Assembly: GCA_037102815.1 (NCBI GenBank)
Contig: BTPP01000002.1
Coordinates: 3,286,001 to 3,350,000 of the forward strand
DNA: 64,000 nucleotides
Source: Neurospora intermedia
Taxonomy: Eukaryota; Ascomycota; Sordariomycetes; Sordariales; Sordariaceae
Direction: 5' to 3'
Part shown: positions 45,217 through 55,157 of the stretch, in pieces
How positions within the stretch are numbered: position 1 is the stretch's first letter
Layout of the letters: every line of letters starts with the position of its first letter
The notes under the pieces: generated by a model
The model's database searches: none
Told to the model about the DNA's origin: nothing
The model's input: the letters and a program-made list of their open reading frames with translations, nothing else
Translations under genes and position numbers: made by a program

Positions 45217-45918
45217 CTACAGCTTCGCTTTCTCCCTGAGCCCCCTCTCCTCCTCCTCCTCCCTAACCACCTCCGTTACAAACCCCCTCACCCTCCTCGC
45301 CAACTCCTCCCCCTCATCCTCATCCAAATCCTCCCTTTTCCCCCTCCCAAACATGGTACTCGTAAACCGCTCAGCCTCCCTTAGCCCCGGCCTGGGAATG
45401 ATGTGAAAATGCATATGCTCGACCACCTGCGCCGCGGCTGACCCGTTATTCTGGACCACGTTCCAGTCTTTGATCCCCGTCGCCCGCGTCACCGCTTCCG
45501 AGAGGATCCGTAGGTAGCGCCCCAATTCGGCGGCTTCATCGGGAAGCACGTCGGTGAGTTTGGCGGCGTGCCGGCGGGGGCAGAGTAAGAGATGGCCCGG
45601 GGAGAGGGGCATGATGTCGAGGAAGGCGATCAGGAGCGGGGTGGAGAGGAGGAGGAAGGTTTGTGGTTGGGGGGAGGTGGAGGTGGAAGGGGGGAAGGGA
45701 GAAGGAGGGGAGGTAGGGGGGTAAGCGGGGAAAGTCGAGGAGATGTGGCAGAAGGGACAGCTGGGTTGGGTATCAGAGGAGGAGGAGGATGAGGAGGTGT
45801 TACTGGCGCCGGCGCCTGTCTTGGAGGTGGGAAGGCTGGGGTCGAAGGTGTTGGCGTCGGGGACGATGGAGCGTGGAGCTGGTGTTGCTGGTGGCTTCTT
45901 GTCGGTTGAGGAAGTCAT
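45217..45918 (-). CDS. HIT family nucleotide-binding hydrolase
   Basis: Single-exon frame giving 233 residues from the ATG of M-T-S-S-T-D-K-K; the frame continues upstream without another ATG. It has CPFC-H (about 60-65), FLDIMPLSPGHLLLCPRRHAAKLTDVLPDEAAELG, and the histidine triad H-M-H-F-H-I-I-P, so the catalytic third His is present. HIT proteins hydrolyse or transfer AMP from nucleoside substrates. The CPFC motif and flanking pattern are like Hint/Hnt1-type members with an N-terminal zinc pair. The Pro/Ser/Thr-rich stretch between CPFC and the HIT core (about 66-90), and a Glu/Arg-rich C-terminal helix, are lineage insertions. Substrate unknown. Confidence 0.88.
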   Translation of the reverse strand: MTSSTDKKPPATPAPRSIVPDANTFDPSLPTSKTGAGASNTSSSSSSSDTQPSCPFCHISSTFPAYPPTSPPSPFPPSTSTSPQPQTFLLLSTPLLIAFLDIMPLSPGHLLLCPRRHAAKLTDVLPDEAAELGRYLRILSEAVTRATGIKDWNVVQNNGSAAAQVVEHMHFHIIPRPGLREAERFTSTMFGRGKREDLDEDEGEELARRVRGFVTEVVREEEEERGLREKAKL

Positions 45919-46888
45919 GGCTGCAGTCTGGCGTATGACGTAGTGATTGACGTGTTTGAAGAATTGTATATGTCGAAGAGCCCCGAGTTGAACTTGAACT
46001 GAAGAAATGCTCAAGAGAAGTCTCGACAAGTGCTACTACTGTGTATGGTAGTTGGTCTAAATATGTAATGATGCCGAAAACGATTGTTTGCTGAGTGCGC
46101 CCCGTAACCAAGGACCAATGCAACAGAACGTCAAGAAAAAAGACACAAACAAGAAGAACGCCTTGCTCCGTGACAAATCCGAAAGGAAACACCACTAATG
46201 ACTCTTGTATGATGATTTCTTCAGGCTGATGACCAGATAGTAGCTCAGTGAGATTCGGGATGAAAGGCCCGGGGCGGGATCTTGAAAAGACCCCAAAGCC
46301 AAACACAAAGCACCGGGCCCGTTCCCCGTCCCTGTCTCACCTCCGCTTGCCGGCGGGATTCGACCCGGTAGTGTACACTACAGTGAGGCGCCAGGGCTGC
46401 CGCGAACAACCTCGGCCTGCAAATCCGCCGAAAACGTGGAGGAATTGCCTGCCGCGCTGACAGCTAACCCACGGTAGAGTGGAGACCTTATATGACAGGG
46501 GTAACTTGCATTCGCAAAGTCCGAACGCCGCCTGCTTTTCTCACCCTTTGTCAAAGTCTGGAACTTTCTGCCTCAGCGTCCCGCCTTTTTTTACCTTTTG
46601 TTGTTCGCGTCCAGTTGAACTCGCCTGTATCACTAGGTAGCGCTCCGTCCCTCTTGTCGCAAACCACTCCACCGGTAATTATCCATCATCATCATCATCA
46701 TCAACCGAACGACATCATCGTCGCAAATCGCTATACATCGCATAACATCTGTCGTCGCCTCAACACACAAAGACAATCTTACACGTTGCATAACCGTCAT
46801 CCAATCTATCCGAGCAAACCCGACGACAAGTAAACCCAAACCACAAATACCACACCACCCCCAACACAACACAACACAAACAATCAAG
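45919..46888. other. Divergent intergenic region of HIT and RPB12 genes
   Basis: About 970 bp containing both promoters. (CAT)7-like triplets at 46682-46702 and an ACAAC/ACACAA tract at 46862-46880 lie in the RPB12 leader. Confidence 0.45.
46682..46702. repeat. CAT microsatellite in the RPB12 leader
   Basis: Seven contiguous CAT-type triplets in the presumed 5' UTR of the RPB12 gene. Confidence 0.8.
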
Positions 46889-47206
46889 ATGTCTTCCCGC
46901 GAGCAATACCAGGTCCCCAACTCCCAGGGCTTCACCACCGGCGCCTCCAACAACGACGGCAACAGCGGTGGCAGCAGCGTCATGTGGTACACTTGCGGCG
47001 ACTGCGCGGTCCGCGTGCCGCTCGAGAAGGGCGCTCCTATCCGTTGCCAGAAGTGCGGTGCGCGTGTTTTGTATAAGGAGCGCACCAAGAGGTACGTTTT
47101 TTCTTTTGGGGCTTGTCCTTGGAAAGTTCTGAGAAGGTGGGAAAGAAGACATTGTGCTAACGACGGTTTGGGGGGTAATAGAATGGTTCAGTTCGAGGCT
47201 CGGTAA
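46889..47206 (+). CDS. RPB12: RNA polymerase I/II/III shared subunit Rpb12 (ABC10-alpha)
   Basis: Smallest zinc-binding subunit common to the three nuclear RNA polymerases, stabilising the Rpb2/Rpb3 interface. Exons 46889-47091 and 47182-47206 encode 75 residues. The zinc ribbon is C36-x2-C39-x13-C53-x2-C56 (YTCGDCAVRVPLEKGAPIRCQKCG), followed by the invariant ARVLYKERTKRMVQFEAR end. The last eight residues are on the second exon; the intron splits the Arg codon in phase 2 with a GTACGT donor. A 30-residue Ser/Asn/Gly-rich N-terminal leader is longer than in yeast. It lies tail-to-tail with GPN1, which brings RNA polymerase II into the nucleus. Confidence 0.96.
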   Translation: MSSREQYQVPNSQGFTTGASNNDGNSGGSSVMWYTCGDCAVRVPLEKGAPIRCQKCGARVLYKERTKRYVFSFGACPWKVLRRWERRHCANDGLGGNRMVQFEAR

Positions 47207-47794
47207 ATGGTTTCATACTCGACTTTGTTCGACTTGGGGCCAATGAAGGACAAGTAGAAAGGGGTCGCTCTTCCTCGACGCCGTATCGGGCTGGATTTTC
47301 CGTCGTGCCTGGATCGGCCGGAATGTCATAATGCCCAAGGACGGGAGCCGAGCTAGCCTGGAGGCAACGGGAACATTTGTCAAGGGAAGTTGGGACCGTA
47401 GGAGACTTAAACCGTCGGTATCTTGGTGCGATTTTGCACCATCAGCGGTGGCTTAGCATGGCCCAGCCTTAAACCTACGGCTTGTTGTGATCAGAAGAAG
47501 GGAGATATCATATTCATCACAATATCATGATGGCGGCGTTCTGGGAAATACCGGTAGACTTGTGGGAATTTATACAAAGAAAGCATTGCTTTTCATCATC
47601 GTCATCATCACCTATCACCATCAAATAGATCCGTTCTGTGATGCTTCTCATTATTTATCATGTTTTTGCCACCTAGAATATTGGTATGGTATCACTCTGA
47701 AAACGCCGGTTGTATGCTAAATCTCTTTCCCTCTCGATCACTTTTCTTGCCAACATTGCTCCATAAATCCTTTCCTTACCAATGGCCGATCTCA
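47207..47794. other. Convergent intergenic region of RPB12 and GPN1
   Basis: About 590 bp, presumed 3' UTRs of both genes. I see no coding signal or repeat of note, other than CATCATCGTCATCATC at about 47595-47610. Confidence 0.4.
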
Positions 47795-49069
47795 TCACCT
47801 CTGGCTGTGGAGGTACTTTGCAAAACTTGCGTCGGCCAAAACCGAATCATCTTCGCCCTGCATGGCAGCGGCGTACCTCGCCTGCAAGCCCTCGCGGTCA
47901 TACTCGTCGTTGGGATCGTCACCATATTCCTCGTCGCTGCTCTCCTCGTCCGTGCTCAACGGCTCGGGGGCCTCTTTATCATTGACGTCACCCACTGTGA
48001 CGTCGCCCGCCGCGTCGCCCATCGACATTCCCTTCATCATTTTGTTGAGTTCCCTCTCCCGAGCCTTCTTCTTGTTCTCCTCCCTTTCTTCGCGCCTCCT
48101 CTCGAGCTCAGGCTGGTAGTCGCGCTTGAACTCCTCTGCCTTCTCCTGGACCGCGGCAAAAAACTCGTCAATGCCCGTCCCGTACAGCGAACTGACGCCC
48201 ACAACGTTCAGATGTGCGTAAAACTCCTCCAACATCAGACTCATGCTGTTCAACAGCGAGCCCATGTATCCACTGCCCGAGCCCATGCCATCGCCGCTGC
48301 CCTCCGCTCCGCCAAACGCGTTGTTGGTCTCGTCCTCCTGCAACGCAGCCTGGAACGCATCGTAGTCGGTCATCCACTCCTTCGCAAAAGCCGGGTCCTT
48401 AACGTCCGACTTGTTGAACACCAGGATCATGGGCAGCTTGGTCTTGTAAAGGATACTGCAGGCGTACAGCATGTTGCTCATGAAGGTCGACGTCGAGCTC
48501 GTCCGGGGGGTGTCGATGATGTAGGCGATGACGGTGGGGAAGGATGAGGCGAGCGATTCAAGGAGGATCTGGCCCGACGCGGACCAGACGAACACCTCGA
48601 TCTGACCCGGCGTGTCGACGAGGATGTGCTTGATGGGCGTGTGCGTCGGGTCGTCGGGCTTGGGGGCCGTGCGCTTCTCGAGCAGGCCGAGGACCTGGTC
48701 GACCTTGGTGGCGAAGAGGTTCAGCGATGTGAGAATGCCGCCGTTGGGGCCGAGGTTGTACTGCTTCATCACCTCCTTGTAGTTGACCGAGTCGCGGATG
48801 TCAATGTTGCTCTCGAAGGGCGAGTGGGTGACCGCTGGGTCGAGGTTGATGACATAAGGGGGCTCCTTCTTTCCGTGGAGATGGGCATTGATTTGTTGCA
48901 TAAAGGTTGTCTTGCCGGATCCTGGGGAACATAGTCAGCTGGATAATTCCACCTGTGGTTGGGAAAAGCACAGAACACGAGCATGCGTAGACCTACCTGC
49001 CATGCCAACGCAGACGATGGCAACAGGCTGGTCAGCCTTGGCGGCAGACGATGCCGAAGTCGAAGCCAT
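47795..49069 (-). CDS. NPA3: GPN-loop GTPase 1 (Npa3), Pol II assembly/nuclear import
   Basis: GTPase that acts with GPN2/3 in assembly and nuclear import of RNA polymerase II. Two exons, 49069-48997 and 48921-47795, give 399 residues. The P-loop G-M-A-G-S-G-K-T-T (about 22-30) is split by the intron after the first base of the second Gly codon (donor GTAGGT, acceptor CCCCAG). The family GPN motif is present as NLGPNGGI (about 100), and the G4-type NKSDVKD (about 175-180) is intact. The remainder shows [31 protein letters not shown], a coiled [25 protein letters not shown] segment, and an acidic C-terminus ending A-K-Y-L-H-S-Q-R. The family tail normally carries such acidic and coiled-coil parts. 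Confidence 0.95.
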
Positions 49070-50557
49070 TGTGCGACAGCTGTGTACGGGTGTGTGGAAA
49101 ATTGTTTGATTCTCCCTGTGTTATCTGTCGGATAAGATAGAAGTTGTTGCAGATTTCAGTTTCCGCAGAGATGGTGTTGTAGTGAGTCTCGGGAAGAAAG
49201 TTTCACGGATGTCGTAAGCGGCGGGGTCACTACTGTAAGGATGGTCATAGGTGGTTGCGATGGAGTGAATGTCCGAGGGCCACAGAGGGGCAACACTGCA
49301 AAGAAAAAAAAAAAAGTCCATTGATCGCCTGGCGTAGCGGGCGGGAAGGTTCCATCAAGGTATGAGTGGGGTGAAGGGTAGGTAAGGCTTGGCATTTTGT
49401 TTCCCCAAAGTGAAAGTGACTGGAACCTCAACATTGGTCTCTTTTCATCCTCTCACCCATCCATCTTCCAACTGCCTACGTCTTCATGTTCCTCGACATC
49501 CAATCCATATCCGGACGGCTCGCATCTCATCCATCATCCTTTACCAATTTGGAACTAAATCATTTTGGCAACCTATACCCTATCATCATGCCTCTATCAA
49601 CAGCCCATATGGCCTGCTTGACAGCTTCATATTTTCAGCCGAGCCGATGTTAATATACGACTATCACAGCCCTCAACCACAGTAGCTAGTCGACCTGGTA
49701 ACTTTGCGGTCCCGTTCTTCAACTTATACCCTGGTATTATGGGTGCCTGGATATTTTAGGATCTGAACGGCTGGATGGAACAGCACTTGCCGCGGGCAGA
49801 CAAGCCCCAAAGGCTTCATCGACCTCACAGGCTATTGTTCAGTGAGGTCTGTCCACCTGTCTAGTTTCAACTAATCCTTTCACGCCTAGCAGCGAAGCCG
49901 GATACGGATGCTTTTTGAACGTTTCGCGGAGTCGTCGAGTGGCAATTTGATAATGCTGAACGAGACCGGGATAAGCGATGGGAGAAAAGGCGTCTCACGT
50001 CATCTTCGGAAAAGGTCAGGAACTATAGGCAGGATGCTGGCGGGGGCGATTCACCAATGCCAATGACCGCTAAACCCATGTTAAGCGTATGGTCGGTGGT
50101 CCCGCGCTGGGCAGTGGGCGCAGTCGGTGGCCTCTTATTGCGTCAAAAATCTCTTCAAAATGGTGGGTGATGGGAGCTGCGTTGGTGAAGTAAGCCACAA
50201 ACGTAATGGCAAGATCCGACTGTTCGGCACTACCAGGAGGCAGCGTGGCCGGGGACCAAGCGGCCATCCACGAACTGCCCCTCATGATACTCAGCCCTAC
50301 CAACCTACCTCTTCCACGTTCCATCCATTATACTCCAAGCTGACCCCCAAGATCCCTTTGAACTCTCTCCCTCCCACTTTTTCTCTTGTTTCATCTCTCG
50401 TCTCACACCAGGGCCAGATTCATCATTCGACTTGGGCCAATTTCCAGCGACTCACCAAATCCAGGCTTCAGAGATCGGCTACTGTACTCTGCCAACACCT
50501 CCACAGAGGTGTATATAATTTCATTTATCGGTGTTACATATTTGCTCACAGCACCCA
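49070..50557. other. Divergent intergenic region of GPN1 and DUF7053 gene
   Basis: About 1.5 kb. CT-rich leader sequence runs from 50290 to 50520 ahead of the DUF7053 ATG. The 50127-50876 plus frame overlaps that gene in another frame and is a shadow. Nothing else is supported. Confidence 0.4.
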
Positions 50558-51826
50558 ATGTCCACCATGTTGCGCAAGAAGGAAGCCTTCACTGTTATCA
50601 CGCCCATCCCGGGCTTCATTCCACGACAGTTGGCCATCGATATCCTTCATTCTCATTCTGAAGTTATCACTCTTAACCCTCTTGTCCTCGACCACAAGCC
50701 CATCGCGGCCCCCCAGGATGCAGAAACAGACGAGTATTATGCGACATGGTACGAGATCACCGAACGAGTCACGATTCTGCCTGGAATTGGGAGGATGGGG
50801 GCTACAACCATCAAGTTCAACGGCTGCTTTCACGACATGCCATGGGGTCTTCAGACTCATATCTACGCCCCCATGAATGTTGACCTTCGCAACACCTATC
50901 GCATCGCCGGTAATCAACCAAACTTTGAGCCTCCAGAGCCACTTGAGATGGGGTTATCAGCTCTTGGGGCACCGTCGGATGGGTTATATCTTCGTGAGGA
51001 TATTGAGATCAAGTGCAGTCGCACTGTCATGAGCTTTGTCAAGTCGCAGATGAAGAAGGCGGGTGGGGAAATGGTGAGGCGCATCATCAAGAAGGCCGAG
51101 TTACTGGATGCTGGCGTGCTTCAGGCTATGATCGAGGACGGAAAGCTGAAGACGTTTAACCCGGCCGACAAGAGGAATACCGTCCGACGACCGGCTGTGG
51201 CTTCCCCGGGCCCTCAGTTTTCGCCTACATTTGCCAGCTCATCGGCCTCTGGTACACCACCTCAGTCTCCCGGTATTCCCTACCAGATCCCGCGACCGCT
51301 ATCTGCTACTCCCAGTCAACACCGGTCAAGTACTCCTGGATCCTACCACCGTCCTAACAGCTACGGAAAGGCACCCGCTGCTTTCGGCTATGGAACCACG
51401 AATGGACCACAGGAGCTGTCTGTCACCAACCCTGAACCGGTCTCAAATGGTCCGATTGAGATGCCAGGCGACTTCTACCACGCACCATCAAATCTTCAGC
51501 CTCAATCTCTGCCATCTTCCAACCGAAATTCCAGCCAGTCGTACTCGTCCGACCGGCCACAAGCAAGCCCGAACCCATCATTGCGCAGCGGTTTCCCGTC
51601 TCCCGCTTTGGATAAGAATTTTGGACTACAGACTCACCAGGAAACGTCCGAGGAGCACAGGGAGGAGGCTTTGAAGAAATTAGACCCGCGTATCCCGCAT
51701 CCGTCTCACTACGCTCCGTATAACCCAGCGGATTATGGACCCGTGGACCCGTTGAAAGTTCCAGGCAACCAGTATGGACACAGTCCACAGCCTCAGCAGC
51801 TGTATAAGAACACATACACAAGGTGA
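50558..51826 (+). CDS. DUF7053 family protein
   Basis: Single-exon gene, 422 residues from the ATG of M-S-T-M-L-R-K-K (a second in-frame ATG follows at 50567). The first 170 residues match the filamentous-fungal DUF7053 pattern: KKEAFTVITPIPGFIPRQLAIDILHSHSEVITLNPLVLDHKPI, DEYYATWYEITERVTILPGIG, FNGCFHDMPWGLQTHIYAPMNVDLRNTYRI and LYLREDIEIKCSRTVMSFVKSQMKKAG. It looks like a lipid-binding START-like alpha/beta fold, but that assignment is an inference and no function is established. The next 200 residues are Pro/Ser-rich, probably disordered, and end with FGLQTHQETSEEHREEALKKLDPR. No TM or signal peptide is visible. Confidence 0.85.
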   Translation: MSTMLRKKEAFTVITPIPGFIPRQLAIDILHSHSEVITLNPLVLDHKPIAAPQDAETDEYYATWYEITERVTILPGIGRMGATTIKFNGCFHDMPWGLQTHIYAPMNVDLRNTYRIAGNQPNFEPPEPLEMGLSALGAPSDGLYLREDIEIKCSRTVMSFVKSQMKKAGGEMVRRIIKKAELLDAGVLQAMIEDGKLKTFNPADKRNTVRRPAVASPGPQFSPTFASSSASGTPPQSPGIPYQIPRPLSATPSQHRSSTPGSYHRPNSYGKAPAAFGYGTTNGPQELSVTNPEPVSNGPIEMPGDFYHAPSNLQPQSLPSSNRNSSQSYSSDRPQASPNPSLRSGFPSPALDKNFGLQTHQETSEEHREEALKKLDPRIPHPSHYAPYNPADYGPVDPLKVPGNQYGHSPQPQQLYKNTYTR

Positions 51827-52616
51827 TGGAACAGGAACGAATTTAACAGGTTTTTCAACGTGGCTTGACATTGGATGATAGACAGGCAGGTGGCAATATC
51901 TTTCTTTTATGGTTCTTCATATACCCATTCGCTTTTTTTTTTTTTTTTTTTTTTTTTTTTTGGGGGGGGGGGGGGGGGGTATAAGATGTATACAGACCTT
52001 TTACTTCCTGTGATGATGAACACTTGAACGAGAAAAAAAGGGTTGGCGTGCTAGTTTATTGTCAAGGCACTTCAAGGTTCGATAAGATCAATGTAATTCT
52101 TCACTTTGAAGGCACTCAGCAGAGAGAGCATTGTCCTGTGTACCCAACCAAATATCCTTTGCAGCATTTTAAGGCAGCAAGACTTGAATAGGTGTCACAC
52201 CCGTTCATCACAGCGTGTGTGTGACATGACGTGGTAGAATATCAAATAAATTTCCATCCTTAATTGCCATGAGTCTTCTTGTTGAAGTATCGTTTCCTAT
52301 TCTCTCAAAGGCACAATCATTATGTTAATGTTTTCTATGAAACGAGATCAAGATAGTGTTTCAGCGTATATCAACTTGGAGAACAGGTAGATGGTTGTCG
52401 TGGGATCAGATGGAAGTGAGGTTGCTGATAAAGATATCGATGGAATGGAATATTACCTCTTGCGGTTAGTGTCAGCAGCAATTGGCGCTTTTGGATGTCC
52501 CGCTAAAATACGTCACTCCACTGCAGCATCCTCCATAAACCATCTCCCGATCAAACTTGTCATGCAGTAGCCTCGACTGAACAACAACCGATTGCCCGCA
52601 ATCGAAATCTGTTAAC
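51827..52616. other. Intergenic, 3' flank of DUF7053 gene and promoter of CWF19-like gene
   Basis: About 790 bp. It holds the compound T29G18 tract and otherwise no recognisable element. Confidence 0.45.
51933..51979 (+). repeat. Compound homopolymer T29-G18
   Basis: 29 consecutive T (51933-51961) run directly into 18 consecutive G (51962-51979), then TATAAG. It sits about 105 bp beyond the DUF7053 stop codon, in the likely 3' UTR. Confidence 0.9.
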
Positions 52617-54887
52617 ATGGACAGCTTGGAAGACTTTGAGAAGCAGCTCGCTGCGGAAAGGGAGGAGCGCGAGCGTGCAAAAGAAAAGGAACAACGGCGC
52701 AAGCACAAACATCATCATCATCGCCGCGACAGATCATCAGACCGCGACCGCGACCGAGCTGGGAATAGGGACAAGGACACAGAGAGAGACAAAGACAGAC
52801 ATAGAGACAGGGACAGTGACCGCCACCGATCACATCGATCTCGAGACGACCACGACGAGGAAGATGACAAGGATGGACACCGACACAAGCGATCGCGCCA
52901 TTCGCGTCACGACGACCACCACGAAGAGGAATCGCGACACCGGCACAGACACAGGGACCGGTCGAGTGATGGGTACAGGGAGAGGGACAGGGAGCATAAA
53001 AGTGACCGCAGGCGTAGCACTAAGGACACGAAAGACCTCAAACTGACGGACGCCAAAGAGGACCTCCCCTTGCCGGACGAGGAAAAGGCCCCCATGGACG
53101 TCGACAAACCGGCGCTTGTTCGCGACTCTTGGATGACAGCACCATCTGCGATAGATGTCGATTACGTTCAACGAGGCAGGAAGAGGAGCCCATCGCCAAA
53201 GAAGGAAGAGCCGAAACGGGTACTACATGCGAGGGAGGTCAATAGAGGATTAGCCGAGATGGAAAACTGGTCCATGCCGGTTGAGCGAGGTGTTGAGAGA
53301 GGCCAGGAACCTCCACGGAAGCGAGAAGTCAACTACAAATTTGGTGACGAAGGATTGCAATGGCGAATGACCAAGCTAAAGGCGGTTTACACGACGGCGG
53401 AGCAGACGGGCAAGACAGTCGAGGAGGTTGCTCTGGAGCGTTTTGGAAGCCTGGAAGAGTTCGACGAGGCCAGAGAAGAGAAGATCGAGGTGGACAGGAG
53501 GAAGGTGTACGGTGAGGGCTACGCTGGCAAAGAGAAGCCAACAGGCGAGTTATACGCAGAGCGTGTGGCAAAGATGCGTTCCCAGCGACCCGAATCGCCA
53601 GACCGCGAAGAATCATCACCGCCCGCGCAAGGTGTCATCATCGAGGATCAACTACAAAAAGCGCCTCCCATCGACCAATCGACCCTCAACCGCATGCGCG
53701 CCGCCCTTATGAAGGCCAAGCTTCGCAAGGCCCCAGAGGCCGCCAAGCTCGAGGAGGAGTACAACGCCGCCATGGCCGCCTTCCAAGCCGGAAACGCCTT
53801 CCAAGCAGGTAGCGTGTCCGGCGCCGCCGTCGTCCTTGACGCCTCGCACAACCGCATGTTAGCCGGCCCGCGCGGCGAAGTCGTAGCCGTGACCAACACC
53901 AAGCGGGGCCGCGAGCGGGGCACCGTCGTCGAAAACGAAGACATGAGCATCGACGACATGGTACGCGAAGAGCGGCGCACGCGCGGCCAAGCCGGCGGCG
54001 AAGGCCTTCGTCTAGCCGAGCGCATCGCCAAAGATGCCAAATTCGACAACGACCTCGAGTACCTGGACGAAAACGCGGCCAAGCTGGCCAAGCGCGTGCA
54101 CAAGAACGAGGCCTCGCTCAAGAACGTAGCCGTAGCCGAGTACAGGAAACTCAACCGCATCCTCGACACCTGTCCGCTGTGCCACCACGAAGAGCAGGCC
54201 CCTCCCAAGAACCTACCAGTCGCGCCCATCATCTCCCTCGCCACCCGCGTCTACCTAACCCTCCCGACTTCCCCCGAACTAACGGGTGCCGAAGGCGGCG
54301 CCTTGATCGTCCCCATCAGCCACCGCACCAACCTGCTCGAGTGCGACGACGACGAGTGGGAAGAAATCCGCAATTTCCAAAAGTCGCTCACGCGCCTCTA
54401 CCACGAACAGGGACGCGAGGTGCTCTTTTACGAGAACGCTGCCGCTCCCGGAAGGAGACTACACGCCGCCATGATGGCCGTCCCTATCCCCTGGGACCTG
54501 GGCGACACCGCGCCTGCCTTCTTCCGGGAGGCGATGCTCTCGGCCGATGATGAGTGGGCGCAGCATAAGAAGGTGATCGATACGGGCAAGGCGGCGCGCG
54601 AGGGCGGCATGGGGAAGCTGGCGTTTAGGAGGAGTATTGCCAAGGAGATGCCGTATTTTCATGTGTGGTTTAATCTGGATGGGGGGTTGGGCCATGTGGT
54701 GGAGAACTCGGAGCGGTGGCCGAGAGGCGATTTGTTTGCGAGGGAAATCATTGGCGGAATGTTGGATTCTGAGCCGGATGTCATCAAAAGGCAGGGGAAG
54801 TGGTCGAGGAGTGATGAGAGGGTTGATGGGTTTAAGAAGAGATGGAGGAAGTTTGACTGGACGCGGGTGCTTACTGAGGGGGCTTAA
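52617..54887 (+). CDS. CWF19: CWF19-like spliceosome-associated protein
   Basis: Single exon, 756 residues. The N-terminal third is Arg/Asp/Glu-rich with RDRD, DRDRHRD and HRHRHRDR runs, like the RS/RD-domain of splicing proteins. The middle holds a helical part (NRGLAEMENWSMPVERG, ARMRAALMKAKLRKAPEAAKLEEEYNAA). The C-terminal half carries the two CwfJ domains: C-P-L-C-H-H...ATRVYLTLPTSPELTGAEGGALIVPISH (about 520-580), and H-A-A-M-M-A-V-P-I-P-W-D-L...EEW-like ADDEWAQHKKVIDT, closing FHVWFNLDGGLGHVVENSERWPRGDLFAREIIGGML. This is the order of yeast Drn1/Cwf19 and human CWF19L2; the proteins associate with late-stage or intron-lariat spliceosomes and the lariat-debranching step. The HIT-like triad is degenerate. 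Confidence 0.92.
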   Translation: MDSLEDFEKQLAAEREERERAKEKEQRRKHKHHHHRRDRSSDRDRDRAGNRDKDTERDKDRHRDRDSDRHRSHRSRDDHDEEDDKDGHRHKRSRHSRHDDHHEEESRHRHRHRDRSSDGYRERDREHKSDRRRSTKDTKDLKLTDAKEDLPLPDEEKAPMDVDKPALVRDSWMTAPSAIDVDYVQRGRKRSPSPKKEEPKRVLHAREVNRGLAEMENWSMPVERGVERGQEPPRKREVNYKFGDEGLQWRMTKLKAVYTTAEQTGKTVEEVALERFGSLEEFDEAREEKIEVDRRKVYGEGYAGKEKPTGELYAERVAKMRSQRPESPDREESSPPAQGVIIEDQLQKAPPIDQSTLNRMRAALMKAKLRKAPEAAKLEEEYNAAMAAFQAGNAFQAGSVSGAAVVLDASHNRMLAGPRGEVVAVTNTKRGRERGTVVENEDMSIDDMVREERRTRGQAGGEGLRLAERIAKDAKFDNDLEYLDENAAKLAKRVHKNEASLKNVAVAEYRKLNRILDTCPLCHHEEQAPPKNLPVAPIISLATRVYLTLPTSPELTGAEGGALIVPISHRTNLLECDDDEWEEIRNFQKSLTRLYHEQGREVLFYENAAAPGRRLHAAMMAVPIPWDLGDTAPAFFREAMLSADDEWAQHKKVIDTGKAAREGGMGKLAFRRSIAKEMPYFHVWFNLDGGLGHVVENSERWPRGDLFAREIIGGMLDSEPDVIKRQGKWSRSDERVDGFKKRWRKFDWTRVLTEGA

Positions 54888-55157
54888 GATGTATTTCGGT
54901 GGTTATGATTGAAATCGTCCGTCCTAATTAGAGCTTAGGACATCGATATCAAGGCAACCCTTCATATTTTGACTAAATATACATAGCGTTTTGGACCAAG
55001 CTTCCTGCAGTCACCGGGTATCTTCATATCGCGACATGTACTTCCAACACAACATATTGCGCTCAGCCGAACATCGGGTATTGGTTTCAACATTTTATCG
55101 TGTTTTTGTTCGCTTTTAACCAGAAATATCGCCTCGCTACGTTCATGTCATAGATCC
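54888..55157. other. Convergent 3' UTR region
   Basis: Only 270 bp separate the CWF19-like and RRP3 stop codons, so their 3' UTRs may overlap. TATACATA-like A/T-rich sequence near 54975 could serve 3'-end formation. No further feature. Confidence 0.4.

Noticed and set aside
45919-46029. N-terminal extension of the HIT protein
   Set aside because: The frame is open but its first codon is TTG. No ATG precedes 45918, so the extension is likely 5' UTR.
46344-46366. GGGATTCGACCC as a possible reverse-strand tRNA T-arm
   Set aside because: No acceptor stem, anticodon arm or A box could be found around it.
47660-48547. 295-codon plus-strand frame
   Set aside because: Antisense to GPN1, whose GTPase motifs are intact.
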